A stretch of DNA of 64,000 nt from Populus alba (taxonomy: Eukaryota > Streptophyta > Magnoliopsida > Malpighiales > Salicaceae): the NCBI RefSeq assembly GCF_005239225.2, contig NC_133300.1, positions 16,459,875 to 16,523,874 on the forward strand, written 5' to 3'. Both the position numbers and the translations under genes were made by a program. Under the pieces are notes generated by a model. The model was not told the DNA's origin, did no database searches, and worked only from the letters and a program-made list of their open reading frames with translations. Positions 22,837-36,850 of the stretch are shown piece after piece; position 1 is the stretch's first letter; each line of letters begins with the position of its first letter.

Positions 22837-24813
22837 CTACACTGATACAGTTGTAGCAGCAGTATCTTTGCTAGACTTCATGGAACAGAAAAGAGTCAAA
22901 ACATCAGCATGATTCCGAATGAAAACTGGACATTTAGACAGGAAATCTTGTGCTTCGCTATGCCGTTTGGCATTGAAAAAGGCTTCAAACAAATGAAGAG
23001 AAACAGATATAGATGGAAACTTCTTAGTGGTCATAGCATTCATAAAAGCAATGGCATCATCTCCAGTTCCAGACTTTGATACGAACTCAAAAAATGGATC
23101 TATGTAAGGTGGAATTCCATGACTTTGCATCAACCCCAACAGATTTAAGGCATCCTTAAATCCGCCCTGTGCTAGCAACTTACTTATCAATACTTTGTAT
23201 GTAGTCCGCCAAGGGTGTAACTGATTTTGACAGACATAATCACACAGAAGATTGCATGCATCTACTGCTCTGTTCTTGAGGCAATATGCATTTACCAACA
23301 ACTCAACAGCATAACCAGCACCAGTAACTCCCTTTTTCTCAACCATTTTTCTGAAACAATCAGATGCCTTTTCAAGATCCCCAGATACACAATGTCCTTC
23401 AATTAAAGATGCCCAAGCCTTGTAATCCAAATCGCTGCCAGATGATTCCATATGATCCACAAATTCACTTGCTTCATAATTCTTACCAGCACTAGTAAGC
23501 CCAAAAGCAATCTTTCTCTGCAAATTACCACTAACTACAAAACCAGCAACCATCATTTCTCTTAAAATCTTATTGCACTCTTTAAATCTACCAACACTTC
23601 TTAGAGCTTTAAGAACTGCATCAAGCATAGAATCTGTCAACACATTCCCATTTTCAGTAAAGACCTTCACAATTCTTGAAAACAAACCAATATCCAACTG
23701 TTTACAAACCACTATGTTCCTCAACAAATAGGTGCAATATTTAGATGAAGGCTTATTTGCACCATTCATTGCAAACTCATACAAGTCTACAGCCTCCTTA
23801 ATCATTTTCCTCTTCATAAACCAGGCCAACACTGTATCAAATGTCTCCACCTCCATTTCAAACCCGTTACTCCTCATTTCATCAATAACCTTCCAAAACC
23901 TGTCAATACAATCCTTGCTCCCCAAAACCCTAGCCATGGCATTATAACTCCTCCCATCATGCTTACACAACCCACTCTCCTCAACCCACCTAAAAAATAT
24001 CAATGCTTTCATTGGCTCCATCGCTAAATGCTCCAAGACAATCTTCACCAAACCACTAGAAAACTCAGCACTCAAACCCTTAATTTCCCCTTCAACATCC
24101 TCTCCCCAAAACTTACTCCTAATAATCCTACTCATTCTCAACCCAATCTTTTCCACCGAATTATCAATGGATCCCGTCGCAAAAACCCCTTTTAATTTCT
24201 CTATATCACCCTTTAACCCTTCATTCTCAAACTTCTCCAACACTCTATCTCGAGTAACCCCTGACACACCATAACCCTTTGTCTTCATTTTATCAACCAA
24301 TTCCCAAAATTCCTCAACCAACCCATTTACCCCCAAAATCCCTAACATCCAGTTATAACTTTTAGAGCTCAATCTCTCACTATCCTTCTTCAAAACCCAA
24401 TAAAAAAACCTCTTCGCCACAACCGGTTTCGATCCCAATGACTTCAAAACTTTCAAAACCAAGTCATGACTAATAACAACACTACTCAATTCCAATTCTT
24501 TACTAATATCATCAGAATCATCAAACTTGGTAAAAACATCACAAACTAGCAAAACAAGATCTGGGTCTTTTGTGGGCTCAACTAATGATGCTTCAGATGA
24601 TAAATTACGTGCAAATAATGGGTTTTTGTTATAAATATTGTGGTTTTGTGGGGTTTTAGAGAAATGAGAGTCTTGCAGCGAAAGTGTGTGAAGAGAAGAC
24701 AGAGAGCGAAGTGGAGGAGGAGAGTGTTGCTGTAGTACCTGGAAATGATTGGAAAATATGAGAGATGACCGAGGGTAGCTTCGGTGGAGAAGAATCCTCC
24801 ATGAGTGTCTCAT
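22837..24813 (-). CDS. Pentatricopeptide repeat protein, At3g02490-like
   Basis: A single uninterrupted 658-codon frame with an ATG (24811-24813) start. The N-terminus (MRHSWRILLHRSYPRSS) is rich in Arg, Ser and His with almost no acidic residues, as expected of a mitochondrial presequence. From about residue 150 degenerate 35-residue PPR units follow, for example KSYNWMLGILGVNGLVEEFW, RSYNAMARVLGSKDCIDRFW and RKIAFGLTSAGKNYEASEFV. Order and wording match Arabidopsis At3g02490 along the whole length (ELxSSGVVISxDLxLKVLxxL near the start, RHSEAQDFLSKCP near the end). Family role: P-type PPR proteins bind organellar RNA; the precise target is not known to me. The lack of introns is normal for PPR genes. 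Confidence 0.92.
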   Translation of the reverse strand: MRHSWRILLHRSYPRSSLIFSNHFQVLQQHSPPPLRSLSSLHTLSLQDSHFSKTPQNHNIYNKNPLFARNLSSEASLVEPTKDPDLVLLVCDVFTKFDDSDDISKELELSSVVISHDLVLKVLKSLGSKPVVAKRFFYWVLKKDSERLSSKSYNWMLGILGVNGLVEEFWELVDKMKTKGYGVSGVTRDRVLEKFENEGLKGDIEKLKGVFATGSIDNSVEKIGLRMSRIIRSKFWGEDVEGEIKGLSAEFSSGLVKIVLEHLAMEPMKALIFFRWVEESGLCKHDGRSYNAMARVLGSKDCIDRFWKVIDEMRSNGFEMEVETFDTVLAWFMKRKMIKEAVDLYEFAMNGANKPSSKYCTYLLRNIVVCKQLDIGLFSRIVKVFTENGNVLTDSMLDAVLKALRSVGRFKECNKILREMMVAGFVVSGNLQRKIAFGLTSAGKNYEASEFVDHMESSGSDLDYKAWASLIEGHCVSGDLEKASDCFRKMVEKKGVTGAGYAVELLVNAYCLKNRAVDACNLLCDYVCQNQLHPWRTTYKVLISKLLAQGGFKDALNLLGLMQSHGIPPYIDPFFEFVSKSGTGDDAIAFMNAMTTKKFPSISVSLHLFEAFFNAKRHSEAQDFLSKCPVFIRNHADVLTLFCSMKSSKDTAATTVSV

Positions 24814-24828
24814 TTCAACAGTGTAAAG

Positions 24829-24913
24829 TTAGGGTTTTTGAGGAGCCTGAGACAGATTTGGGGATTGTGTGTGCTAAGCAGAGAGTGAGCGGTGATCTAA
24901 CTTTTTAGGGTTT
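24829..24913 (-). promoter_or_regulatory. Two telo-box motifs upstream of the PPR gene
   Basis: AAACCCTAA (minus strand) occurs at 24829-24837, about 15 nt before the ATG, and again at 24905-24913. Telo-boxes are frequent close to the start of plant genes for translation and organelle biogenesis. The first is so close to the ATG that it probably lies in the 5' UTR. Function here is inferred. Confidence 0.5.
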
Positions 24914-26776
24914 AAGAGGGGATTTGGGTGGTTTGTGTTTTTTTTATCAATCTTTTTAGTTTTTTGGGAAAACAACAAGTTCGTCCCTTCTCTATATATG
25001 AATTTACACTAAAGTCCTAAATTAAAAGTATTTCTTCAATTGGATTTCTAAGGATTTGGACATTTTTTGAAAAGAAAAAATGAAATTTAGACTTGGATAT
25101 TTTCAGCTATTCCTTCCCTTTGAAATTATAACCAACTACAAACAAGAATGTCAAACTTTGCTTGGATTTTGATTTTAGAAAAAAATACTTATTTAAAGAG
25201 TACATTTTAAAAAATTTAAAATGAAAAATTCAAGGACACATATGGCTATTGGATTGGATCATTGATTAAGTAGCTCGTAATATTGTTGAAGTTTTTCTTT
25301 TCTTTTCTTTTTTTTAAATTTTTTTATTTTTTGTAATTTTTATTTGATATTTTAATAACCTTAATTAAATAATATTTTTTTTAGTCTCGACTTATATCAA
25401 TGTTATAAATCAATAATTCACTAAGTTTACAGAAATAATATATTAAAAATAAATATTTTCCGTTTGATATATAAATTAATAATCTTTTTTATATATATGC
25501 ATGACTCAATTTAAAAGTCTTTCTAAAATATAACTTCAATGTTATTTGTTTTTTTTTTTAAATTGATATTTTATTAGACTTCATCTCTAACTTTTCTTGA
25601 TACATTATAAATCACTGGTATAATGTCCTCGTATTACAAGAATACATTTTATGGTTATAATATGTGTAATTTATTTTTTAATAATATTTGTAATTTAAGT
25701 TTATTAATTTGTGTAGGGTTTTCTTGAGGAAACGTCCATATTAGTCCCTAAGTATAAGTAGATTCACAGCTAAGCCTTTAATTCCTACATAAACTTAACT
25801 TTGCCATAAGGATTAATCAGAAAATATGAAAAATATTAGAATTAAAAAATGAGATGAATTGGAGACACATCAATCAAATATGAATTCTATTATTTTCTAA
25901 AAATAAATTATAAAAAAAGGTTGACTCTTTCTCACCCACAAAATATTATAAATATTTTTTCTTATTAAGTTGGATCCGTACAGGATATCTACCTCTTATT
26001 TATCTATTTTTTATATTGTAGCATATAATATTTTTTATAAGTGTTTTTCGCTAAAAAAAATACATCAAAATAATTATGTTTATAAAGGGCTAGATAATAT
26101 TTATATTTAAGTAGGTTCAATATAGGTTGAACTAGTTTGTTTAGTCCAGTTAAATTAATTTTAAATTTTTAAAACCAAAATAAAAAGGAATTCTTTTAGG
26201 TTTATTAATGATTAATTTGATTTTTTTTCTTAGCTTAGTTATTCCTAATATTTTGTTTTTTTAATTTTTTTGGTTTAATTGATTTTTTTAATGTTTTATG
26301 ATTTGTTTAACATAAAATATTTAAGATTTAAAATATATTCCAAGAAATATCTCAAAGTCGAATAAAAGTTGAGAGAGAGAGAGAGAGAGAGAGATGGACT
26401 CTCCAACCTCCGTATTGAAAAATTTAAAAATATAGGTGTTGGATTAAGAAATTATTTCGATGAGGGACCACTTGTATACAAAGTAAAAAATACATGGACC
26501 TTGAATTATTACATTATTGCCTAGCTACTTTTTTATTTTTAAAAAAAACAAATCTTAATAAACAAAAAATATATAGAGAAGGATACCCCAGGTCTGAATT
26601 CACCGCCATTGTTTGAAATCCTAGTTCCAAGAAGAAACATATAGAGCTTGATAAGTAGTAACAAGGAAGGAAATCGAAGAGAAGTGGAAACCTAAATAAT
26701 AATAATAAAAAATAATAAAAAAATCCGAGTACTTGTCTGATTCCATAAACAACACGTAAAAGGAACAAGAGACTTG
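24914..26776. other. Divergent intergenic region between the PPR gene and CDC48
   Basis: About 1.9 kb of very AT-rich DNA. It contains a (GA)n microsatellite (26370-26393) and many T/A tracts, and no coding content. It must include both promoters. Confidence 0.5.
26370..26393 (+). repeat. (GA)n microsatellite
   Basis: About twelve GA units, 450 nt upstream of the CDC48 start codon. GA runs can act as GAGA-type promoter elements in plants, but nothing here proves that. Confidence 0.9.
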
Positions 26777-29225
<2,449 letters not shown>

Positions 29226-29715
29226 TTAGGTGTTTTCCTCTTTTTGTTTATTTCGGCTAATTTTGTTTCTTCATAATAATAGCAATGGATTAAAATTCAT
29301 TAAGAGTGATGATCGCAATGTAAGTGGAGCAATGTTATGGAATTCTAAGCTGCTCTTGAACTCATACTTCAGGGACTTTAGACTTGTCAGATTCATAAAC
29401 ACCAAATATTCAAGGAGTGAATTAATAGCAATGAATAGATATAGAGGGCCATCTGGACATGCAGGATGCCATGAAGATGAAGGAATGTTGCGCTCTCATA
29501 AACCGAGACAAAAGATCTTTAAACAAGTACGAAACTGAAGTAAAATTTCACTAATTAGGGCAAAATCTGCCTGCAAACATCGATCACGAGAGAGCTACAG
29601 AGAGAGCTCTCTTCTTTATACGAAAGGAAATGGCAGAAACAAAAACAATAGATGAACATTGCATTCAATTTCTAAATTGCTATAGACAATTATTGGACTG
29701 ATCCATTCAGCTACT
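29226..29715. other. Convergent intergenic region (3' UTRs of CDC48 and KIN-like A)
   Basis: 490 nt between the CDC48 stop and the stop codon of KIN-like A on the other strand. A close copy of about the first 330 nt occurs at 53151-53480. The 102-codon plus-strand frame here is not credible: its copy at 53167 is also non-genic. Confidence 0.6.
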
Positions 29716-30387
29716 TCATTTGTTCATTCCAGTTGCATTCTTCACTCCTTCAACAGCTGCCTGTGCCGTAGACATCACCTGTTCACCAACCTACACCAAG
29801 AACAAGTATCATAATTAAATTACACATCTGTTCGTTATTTTCTTGAGCACAAGCTACTGTAGTGGTGAGGATGAATTCTCTGGGGGAAAAAACACAGAAA
29901 ATGAGATTGAAGGAAAGAATTTGAATACCCCTTGCACTGATTCCTTTGCATATTGAGCGGCATTACCAGCTTTGTCCATCATGGTAGGACTGGTCTTCTC
30001 CTGAAACAAACAAAATCCATGCCTTATCATGTATTGGAAGAGAAATATCATTGTGTTCTTGAGCACAAGCTACTGTAGAGGTGAGGATGAATTCTCTGGG
30101 AAAAAAAACATAGAAATGAGATTGAAGGAGAGTATTTGAATACCCCTTGCACTGATTCCTTTGCAGATTGAGCAGCATTACCAGCTTTGTCCACCAAGGT
30201 ACTGGCCTTCTCCTGAAACGAACAAAATCCATGCCTTATAATGTGTATATCATTGTATTAGAAGAGAAATATCATGCATGAACATTCATCAATAAAAATG
30301 AAGAAATAAACAAATTCACAGGCTGACCTGAACTTGGCCCTTGGCCTCGCCAGCTTGGAAGCTCATCTTCTGGGTATTGTCAGCCAT
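29716..30387 (-). CDS. KIN1/KIN2-like stress protein, array copy A
   Basis: Four exons, all phase 0: 30328-30387, 30144-30212 (2a), 29929-30000 (2b), 29716-29790, giving 91 aa. It starts MADNTQKMSFQAGEAKGQVQ. Exon 2a holds STLVDKAGNAAQSAKESV, exon 2b SPTMMDKAGNAAQYAKESV, and the last exon ends AAVEGVKNATGMNK. This is the KIN1/KIN2 (COR6.6) pattern of small, Ala/Lys-rich, very hydrophilic stress proteins, usually about 66 aa with one central repeat. Here the central exon is duplicated with flanking intron. Family knowledge: Arabidopsis members are induced by cold, drought and ABA; the biochemical function is unresolved. Tail-to-tail with CDC48. GT/AG sites are present for every intron; inclusion of both copies of exon 2 in one mRNA is inferred. 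Confidence 0.85.
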
Positions 30388-30489
30388 CTTTGGTTTCTGA
30401 TTTCTTTAAAAGATTTGGAAGAACTCAAATAAATTCTCAGATTCTTGAAAAAACAAAACTCTTGGTAGTAAAGGAATGCCATGGCAGCC

Positions 30490-30545
30490 ATAATTTATAC
30501 TGCTTAAAACCAGTCCATTGCTGGACACGTGCAATGCCACGTGTC
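30490..30545 (-). promoter_or_regulatory. Promoter of KIN-like A: TATA box with paired ABRE/G-box
   Basis: On the minus strand GACACGTGGC (30536-30545) and GCACGTGTCC (30523-30532) are separated by 3 nt and lie about 25 nt upstream of a TATAAATT box (about 30491-30500), 100 nt before the ATG. Two ACGTG cores near the TATA box are the arrangement expected for ABA-responsive bZIP control. Confidence 0.65.
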
Positions 30546-30559
30546 AAGCTATAGATTGC

Positions 30560-31239
30560 TTGGAATATCATCCGTTATTGAGGTTGAGATTTTGGGGGCC
30601 TTTGACCAGGGGGGTTGTGAATTTTGTGAATAATTCATGCGCTAATAACTTTCTTTCTTTGTTTTTTTTTTTTAAAAAAAATTCTTTGGGTTTTTTTTAA
30701 GACATTCATGTAAGTGGTGTCCAAATTTCATTAGACAAGTGAGAAAAAACATGTTTAGTTTATGTGAATAATTGGAGAAAAAAAAAAAACTCTTGTAGAT
30801 TTGTTTATTAAAATACCGAGATTTTATTTGAATGGTTCATTTAAAATATGCTTTAAAGATAAAAATGAATTTTTTTTTTAGAAAAAAATGCTTTTAATTT
30901 ACAAAATATCTTGATTTTAGGTTCATCATTGATTTTTATGATTGTTTATTCATAATATTATTAAATAAAATATAGTTTTAAAAAATACAATGTCGAGTTA
31001 AGAGTTTTTAAATTTGATTTATTGAATTAGATTTAATAATAATACAAAAAAAATTATGGTGACTTCAATATATTTTTAATTTTTTTTAATTTGATCTGTA
31101 GAGTAGCAAAAAAAGTTACTTACTAGGTCCCATTATATATGTTATCTATTTGCAGGATTAAAAATTTTGAGTAGTTTTTTATATAGGGAAGGTGCTGCTA
31201 ATTTTTTTTAAAAAAAACTGAAATTATTATCCCCCTAAA
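30560..31239. other. Upstream flank of copy A, shared with other array units
   Basis: AT-rich. Blocks such as 'taccgagattttatttgaatg' recur upstream of copies C (42292), D (45369) and E (52712), showing that about 0.5 kb of 5' flank moved with the gene. No coding content. Confidence 0.5.
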
Positions 31240-32620
31240 TCTGTGTAGATGTCTAGGAGAAAATCAATTGTACATTATGAGGACAAGATCACTGTTACTT
31301 CTAACAATGATAATGACAACCACGAGTCATTAAATGTTCACCAAGAAGAGACACTTGAGATGTAGGCATCAACTCACGACTTTGCCTCGTCGAGTGCAAT
31401 GTTGCAATGTAGAGGCGGTCCCTTCACAATGAGATTCCTACATAATGGGATCCATTCACCTACAAATACGAGACTCAATTGAAAGATGACATTTTCAATA
31501 TAAGTTTGTTTTGCTTTCACAACGACATGTTTAATAATACCATAAAAATAAATTTTCATGAAATTTATTCAATTTCAAGTTTATAAACAATGAGGTTGCC
31601 CGAACAAGAACTTGACATTTAAATCGTAAATGAAAATTTCATTGTTTCAATGAAGCCAAGTTTCCAAACATTCTAAATGAAAACCGCATGTTGATGCATG
31701 GTTTTCAAGGTTTAAGGTTAGTATTAACTTAATATTTTTTTTATTATGTTAATTTGTTTACTTTATTTAAATTATTTAAAAAAAATCTTTTTATAAATGT
31801 TTATTGCAAGGAAAAATTTGAATTGGATATAGCTAATGATAATGTTGCGAGAAGGGTTTGGAAGAATTACGTTGCAATTACATAACATCGAAATCAAGAT
31901 AATTTTTTATTCAAAATATTAAAATTTTATTTGTCATTTACTTATAGATAATTTGTTTGTATTATATGAGTTGTGTGATTTTTGGTACGAGGTGCAAAAG
32001 AAATCCAAAAAATATGTGAAAGAAAGTGATCTACCAGGCTAGAATGACATGACGGTTTGGAAGGATTTCAGGTCGCCATACATCTTCGAGACTTTATGGG
32101 CGGAACACATTCAACATGTGATGTCCATGCATATCACACGATGGTCACAATTTGATGCCGGGAACCGAAGCTGACAAATTAACGGTTTTGTTATCACGCA
32201 TACCGGCAGTTCCGTTCTGTTTATTTTTAAATGCGAAGAGGATAGTAAGATTTTTTTTAATTGCATCCATTTTTTAATTTGTTGTTTTTTATAAATATAT
32301 TTAACTGACAATATTTTTATCTTGCAGACAACGGTTCTTAGACATGAGCCAAACGCAATGGAGTTTTATGTGGGAACGCATGTGTGAAGTGATGGCCACC
32401 AAAAAAAAATACAATAGTTCGTAGATAGCCAAGCTCAACGCTTTGTGTTATGTTGGTTTTCAATAAAAAAAAAATTAGTTATTATTTACTTGAATTTGAT
32501 GAATTTATTGTTTATTTTCAGGAGACATATAACAGCCGATTAAAAAAGAAATATATGGACAATTCTTCTACTCATCCAGATATCGATCCAAATTTTTGAT
32601 TGAATATAAGATTGTGATAA
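31240..32620 (+). mobile_element. CACTA (Ptta/En/Spm) transposase fragment, copy 1
   Basis: Broken reading frames show FELDIANDNVARRVWKNYVAI (31815 onward), a TVWKDFRSPYIFETLWAEH block (about 32050), TVLRHEPNAMEFYVGTHV (about 32332), and ETYNSRLKKKYMDNSSTHPD (about 32522). This order matches the poplar En/Spm-type plant transposase family I know. Intron-like AT-rich stretches separate the blocks, and stops make it non-functional. Confidence 0.6.
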
Positions 32621-33560
32621 AAATCGGTTATACAAACTCTCTAACACTATAACCAAAAACTTATGAACAACCTATAATATTTCAATCATTGAATGCTTAC
32701 CATTAATCCAGAGCACTTAATCAACCATGGCATACAATAACGTAGACCCATCTCAATTAATAAAAAATATGAACGACTGCAACGACTCCTCTCAACTGTC
32801 GCAGTGTATTTTAAAAAGGAGAGAGAGGCCACTTTCTTCACGAATGTAGCCACCCTTCTTAACTCCTCTCCCTGAAACAGCCCCTCCCTTCTCGCCACCT
32901 CCCTGTTCCCGAATCTACCAACCTTCTCCACCTCATCTCAGAAACTGCTCCTTTTTTTTTTTCATCGACTCCGCCGCACCCTCTCAAGTCCTCTATAAAA
33001 AAACAGCTCCTCCTTTCTGGCTTCCCTCATTCTCGGATCTAGCCATCCTTTCCATCCCCCTGTCGAAAAAGGCTTCTCTCTTTCGCTGCCCCTTGTTTCT
33101 TATGTTAAAAAAAATTGTAACTGATATAATTATCCGAAGCAACGTTGCATAAAAAGCTAGCTAGTTAAGTAATTTGTTAGAGAAATGCCGCTTGCCTTCC
33201 TTGAGCATCTTATTGCCAGAATCTCAAGCATTTTTATGAACATGGATTCACCTTCTTACTTCTGCCTGTGAATTGTAATGCGGGAAGGAAAAACGTTAAG
33301 TCTAATAATCAAATACAATTAGCAGTGAATTAATAGCAAAGTACAGATATATAGGGCCATCTGGACATGCAGGATCCCATGAAGATGAAGGAATGTTGTG
33401 CTCTCATAAACCGAGACAAAAGATCTTTAAACAAGTACGAAAATGAAGTAAAATTTCACTAATTAAGGCAACATCTGCCTGCAAACATCGATCACGATGA
33501 GAGCCTACAGAGAGAGCTCTCTTCTTTATACAAAAGGGAAATGGCAGAAACAAAACAACA
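31793..33560 (+). repeat. Direct repeat, left copy (partner 39361-41115)
   Basis: Starts ATAAATGTTTATTGC and continues almost base for base like 39361 onward through the transposase fragment, a C-rich block (32870-33080) and the downstream flank of a KIN-like gene. The minus-strand 81-codon frames at 32686 and 40256 are the same non-genic block in both copies. Confidence 0.85.
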
Positions 33561-33625
33561 GATGAACATTGCATTCAATTTCTAAATTGCTATAGACAAT
33601 TATTGGACTGCTCCATTCAGCTACT

Positions 33626-34134
33626 TCATTTGTTCATGCCAGTTGCATTCTTCACTCCTTCAACAGCTGCCTGTTGCCGTAGACATCACCTGTTCACCAG
33701 CCCTACACCAAGAAACAAGTATCATAATTAAACTTACACATCTGTTCGTTATTTTCTTGAGCACAAGCTACTGTAGTGGTGAGGATGAATTCTCTGGGGG
33801 TAAAAACACAGAAATGAGATTGAAGGACAGTATTTGAATACCCCTTGCACTGATTCCTTTGCATATTGAGCGGCATTACCAGCTTTGTCCATCATGGTAG
33901 GACTGGTCGTCTCCTGAAACAAAAACAAAATCCATGCCTTATTCATGTATTGGAAGAGAAATATCATTGTATTCTTGAAGCACAAGCTACTGTGGAGGTG
34001 AGGATGAATTCTCTTGAAAAAAAACATAGAAATTGAGATTGGAAGGAGAGTATTTTGAATACCCCTTGCACTGATTCCTTTGCAGATTGGGCAGCATTAC
34101 CAGCTTTGGTCCATCAAGGTACTGGCCTTCTCCT
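33626..34134 (-). pseudogene. KIN-like array copy B, cut by the assembly gap and frameshifted
   Basis: The last exon (33626-33702) is 77 nt instead of 75, with extra bases in 'cctgttgcc' and 'agcccta'. Exon 2b (33842-33913) is intact. Exon 2a (34063-34132) is 70 nt instead of 69 because of an extra G. Exon 1 and the promoter would lie in the run of N. The gene body resembles copy D most closely (ETTSPTMM, 'gattgggcagc'). All differences are single-base insertions clustered next to the gap, so sequencing or assembly error is as likely as true decay. Confidence 0.7.
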
Positions 34135-34634
34135 NNNNNNNNNNNNNNNNNNNNNNNNNNNNNNNNNNNNNNNNNNNNNNNNNNNNNNNNNNNNNNNNNN
34201 NNNNNNNNNNNNNNNNNNNNNNNNNNNNNNNNNNNNNNNNNNNNNNNNNNNNNNNNNNNNNNNNNNNNNNNNNNNNNNNNNNNNNNNNNNNNNNNNNNNN
34301 NNNNNNNNNNNNNNNNNNNNNNNNNNNNNNNNNNNNNNNNNNNNNNNNNNNNNNNNNNNNNNNNNNNNNNNNNNNNNNNNNNNNNNNNNNNNNNNNNNNN
34401 NNNNNNNNNNNNNNNNNNNNNNNNNNNNNNNNNNNNNNNNNNNNNNNNNNNNNNNNNNNNNNNNNNNNNNNNNNNNNNNNNNNNNNNNNNNNNNNNNNNN
34501 NNNNNNNNNNNNNNNNNNNNNNNNNNNNNNNNNNNNNNNNNNNNNNNNNNNNNNNNNNNNNNNNNNNNNNNNNNNNNNNNNNNNNNNNNNNNNNNNNNNN
34601 NNNNNNNNNNNNNNNNNNNNNNNNNNNNNNNNNN
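34135..34634. other. Assembly gap (500 N)
   Basis: Exactly 500 N, which suggests a placeholder of unknown true length. Frames computed through it are meaningless. The missing DNA should include the 5' part of KIN-like B and the 5' part of the LTR element on the right. Confidence 0.98.
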
Positions 34635-35789
34635 TGAACATCGAACATATGCACACCACCAAGACTGACTGTGGAACAATGCTGCACTGGAAGGACAATC
34701 TCATATTGTCATCCTTTGAAACATGGTTATCGACAGACGTACCACGCAACTGCATTGAATGAATGTCAGAAAGCACCCACCCCGAAGACTGATTGTGTGG
34801 GACAATTTGTTTTAAGCCAGATGAGCACTTCCACCGCATGAGTATGGGTGATAGAAGTAGCATCATTGATGAGGCCGAGGCATTTCTTTTCACAATCTAA
34901 TTAGAAGAGTGAAAGGAGTCCATGAGAAGAGCACTGAGCAACAACCATGAGCCTTTGTACTGCAAGCTATGAGATGCATGATTGGATGACTGAATGAGTT
35001 CCAAGAAGGCTGATGATAACATGTACTTGAAGAGTACTGTTTCAAATAGAGGCAAGTTCATGACTGATTAACAATTTTTGATGGGTATTGGCATGATGCA
35101 CACAATCAATCAGAGGATAATTCTCAGAAGAAGCCAGGGAGAAAATCCTTCATGATGAATCAAGCAGTACCACACTGGGGGGCAGGGTCAAGCTTGATGA
35201 ACGATGCAAGCAGTAATTGTCGAAGACAGCTCGGGTTGGCACTACATTTACAGCTGAGTGGATGGCTTGCACATGAATGAGCCAATGCATCGAAAGAGCA
35301 AGGAAAGCTTTGGAATGAAAACAAAGGCACCCTATGACGATGGAGCATCAAAGAGGGGGGGACCTATATTTCAAATCAGGTAAGGATGCATGCATATCAT
35401 CTAACCTAAAAAAAAAAGAAAAAAAAAAATTTTTGCACATATTTTTGAATTGTTACAGGAAAATCCTTAAGGAGGTCCAGCAAGATGGTGGAAAAAGAAA
35501 GAAGCATGGTGGTGATGATAATAAAGAATCGGTTTTTGATCATGGAATAAAAGGACGATGGGATGAACCCTACTATTAGGAAAATCCCAAAGAAATGAAA
35601 AGATCAACCTTGCAATCGGGAAGCCTCGAGCTTTCAACCCTTGCAGTCAGGAAACACCGAGTTTTCAAATCCTATGATCGGGACTTATCAGGAAGCACCA
35701 AGTTTTCCAGCCCTTCTTCTGTCATCCCCTCAGGACTTCGCCAGGTAAGTCCTATTTTTCACACTTGTCATATCACATTTTTTCCGTCT

Positions 35790-36510
35790 GGGTAGGTCGC
35801 CCATCATAAATAAGACCGTTCATCATACTCTTTTTTTCCATCCGGGGTAGGTCACCCATGACAATGAGACCGCAGTTTTCCACATTTTTTCCATCTGGGT
35901 AGGTCACCCATTACAATAGAGATCGCATTTCATATTTCTTTCTATTTGGGTAGGTCGCCCATCAACAAACAGACCACTTCAATCATATTTTTTCCATCTG
36001 GGTAGGTCACCCATTACAATGAGACCACACTTCATATTTTTTCCATTTTTTTGGTAGGTCGCCCCATTACAATGGAGACCACACTTCACATTCTTCTATC
36101 TGGTAGGTTCACCCATTACAATGAGACCACACTTCATATTTTTTCCACGTGGGTAGGTCACCCATTACAATGAGACCGCACTTCACAGCATTTTTCTAGG
36201 GTTCGTCACCCGTACAATGAGACCAGCATCTTTCTTGGGTCGGTCACCCATACAATGAGACCAGCATTTTTCTAGGGTTCGTCACCCGTACAATGAGACC
36301 AACATAGGGTTCGTCACCCGTACAATGAGACCAACATAGGGTTCGTCACCCGTACAATGAGACCAGCTTTTTTCTAGGGTTCGTCACCCGCACAATGAGA
36401 CCAGCACTAGGGTTCGTCACCCGTACAATGAGACCAGCAGCACCAGGGTTCGTCACCCGTACAATGAGACCAGCTTTTTTCTAGGGTTAGTCACCCGTAC
36501 AATGAGACCA
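35790..36510 (+). repeat. Tandem array with 'CACCC(A/G)TACAATGAGACC' core
   Basis: At least fifteen imperfect units. The first part has units of about 45-55 nt ('ccatctgggtaggtcaccc', 'attacaatgagacc'). From about 36195 units shorten to about 27-37 nt ('agggttcgtcacccgtacaa', 'tgagaccagc'). The constant core is the CACCC-GTACAATGAGACC block; spacer length varies between units. Confidence 0.9.
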
Positions 36511-36850
36511 GAATGAGGTCGCCAGATGGATCTCATGTAGCTTTGGTTAAAAGGGAATCGCCAGATGGGATTTCAGGTAACCGAGTTACACAGTTTTAGT
36601 TCCAGTTGAATGAGTCGCCAGATGGGATCTCATGTAGCTTTGGTTAAAGGGAATCGCCAGACGGGATTCAGGTTAACCGAGTTACGCAATATTTTCGTTC
36701 CAGTTGAATGAGGTCGCCAGATGGGATCTCAGGTAAACCCAATGTTGGGGCAGGTCGCCCGTGAAAATAGACTTATTGGGAGAGTGTGGTCGGTCGCCCG
36801 TGAAAATAGACTAGGGTGAGTATGTGGTGGGCAGGTCGCCCAAGATAATA
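36511..36850 (+). repeat. Second tandem family ('gtcgccagatgggatctca')
   Basis: Two full units of about 107 nt ('tcgccagatgggatctcatg', then 'taaccgagttac' and 'cagttgaatga') and a partial third, followed by three short 'ggtcgcccgtgaaaataga'-type units. It shares the 'ggtcgcc' word with the array on its left, suggesting a common origin. Confidence 0.85.

Noticed and set aside
29230..29538. A 102-codon frame after CDC48, repeated as 103 codons at 53167
   Set aside because: Both are copies of the same duplicated 3' UTR and flank; the similarity reflects DNA duplication, and no protein family fits.
29854..30232. Longer minus-strand ORFs across the KIN-like introns
   Set aside because: They read through exon 2 into introns; splice sites and exon symmetry across five copies define the gene model instead.
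32686..32931. An 81-codon minus frame with a near-identical copy at 40256-40501
   Set aside because: It lies in a duplicated DNA block next to a dead transposase; conservation between copies comes from recent duplication, not selection.
33987..34893. Long frames on both strands spanning 34135-34634
   Set aside because: They run through 500 N and are artefacts of the gap.
35790..36510. CRISPR-like regular repeats
   Set aside because: Plant nuclear DNA; units are imperfect with variable, related spacers and sit next to a retrotransposon LTR, so this is a tandem repeat.
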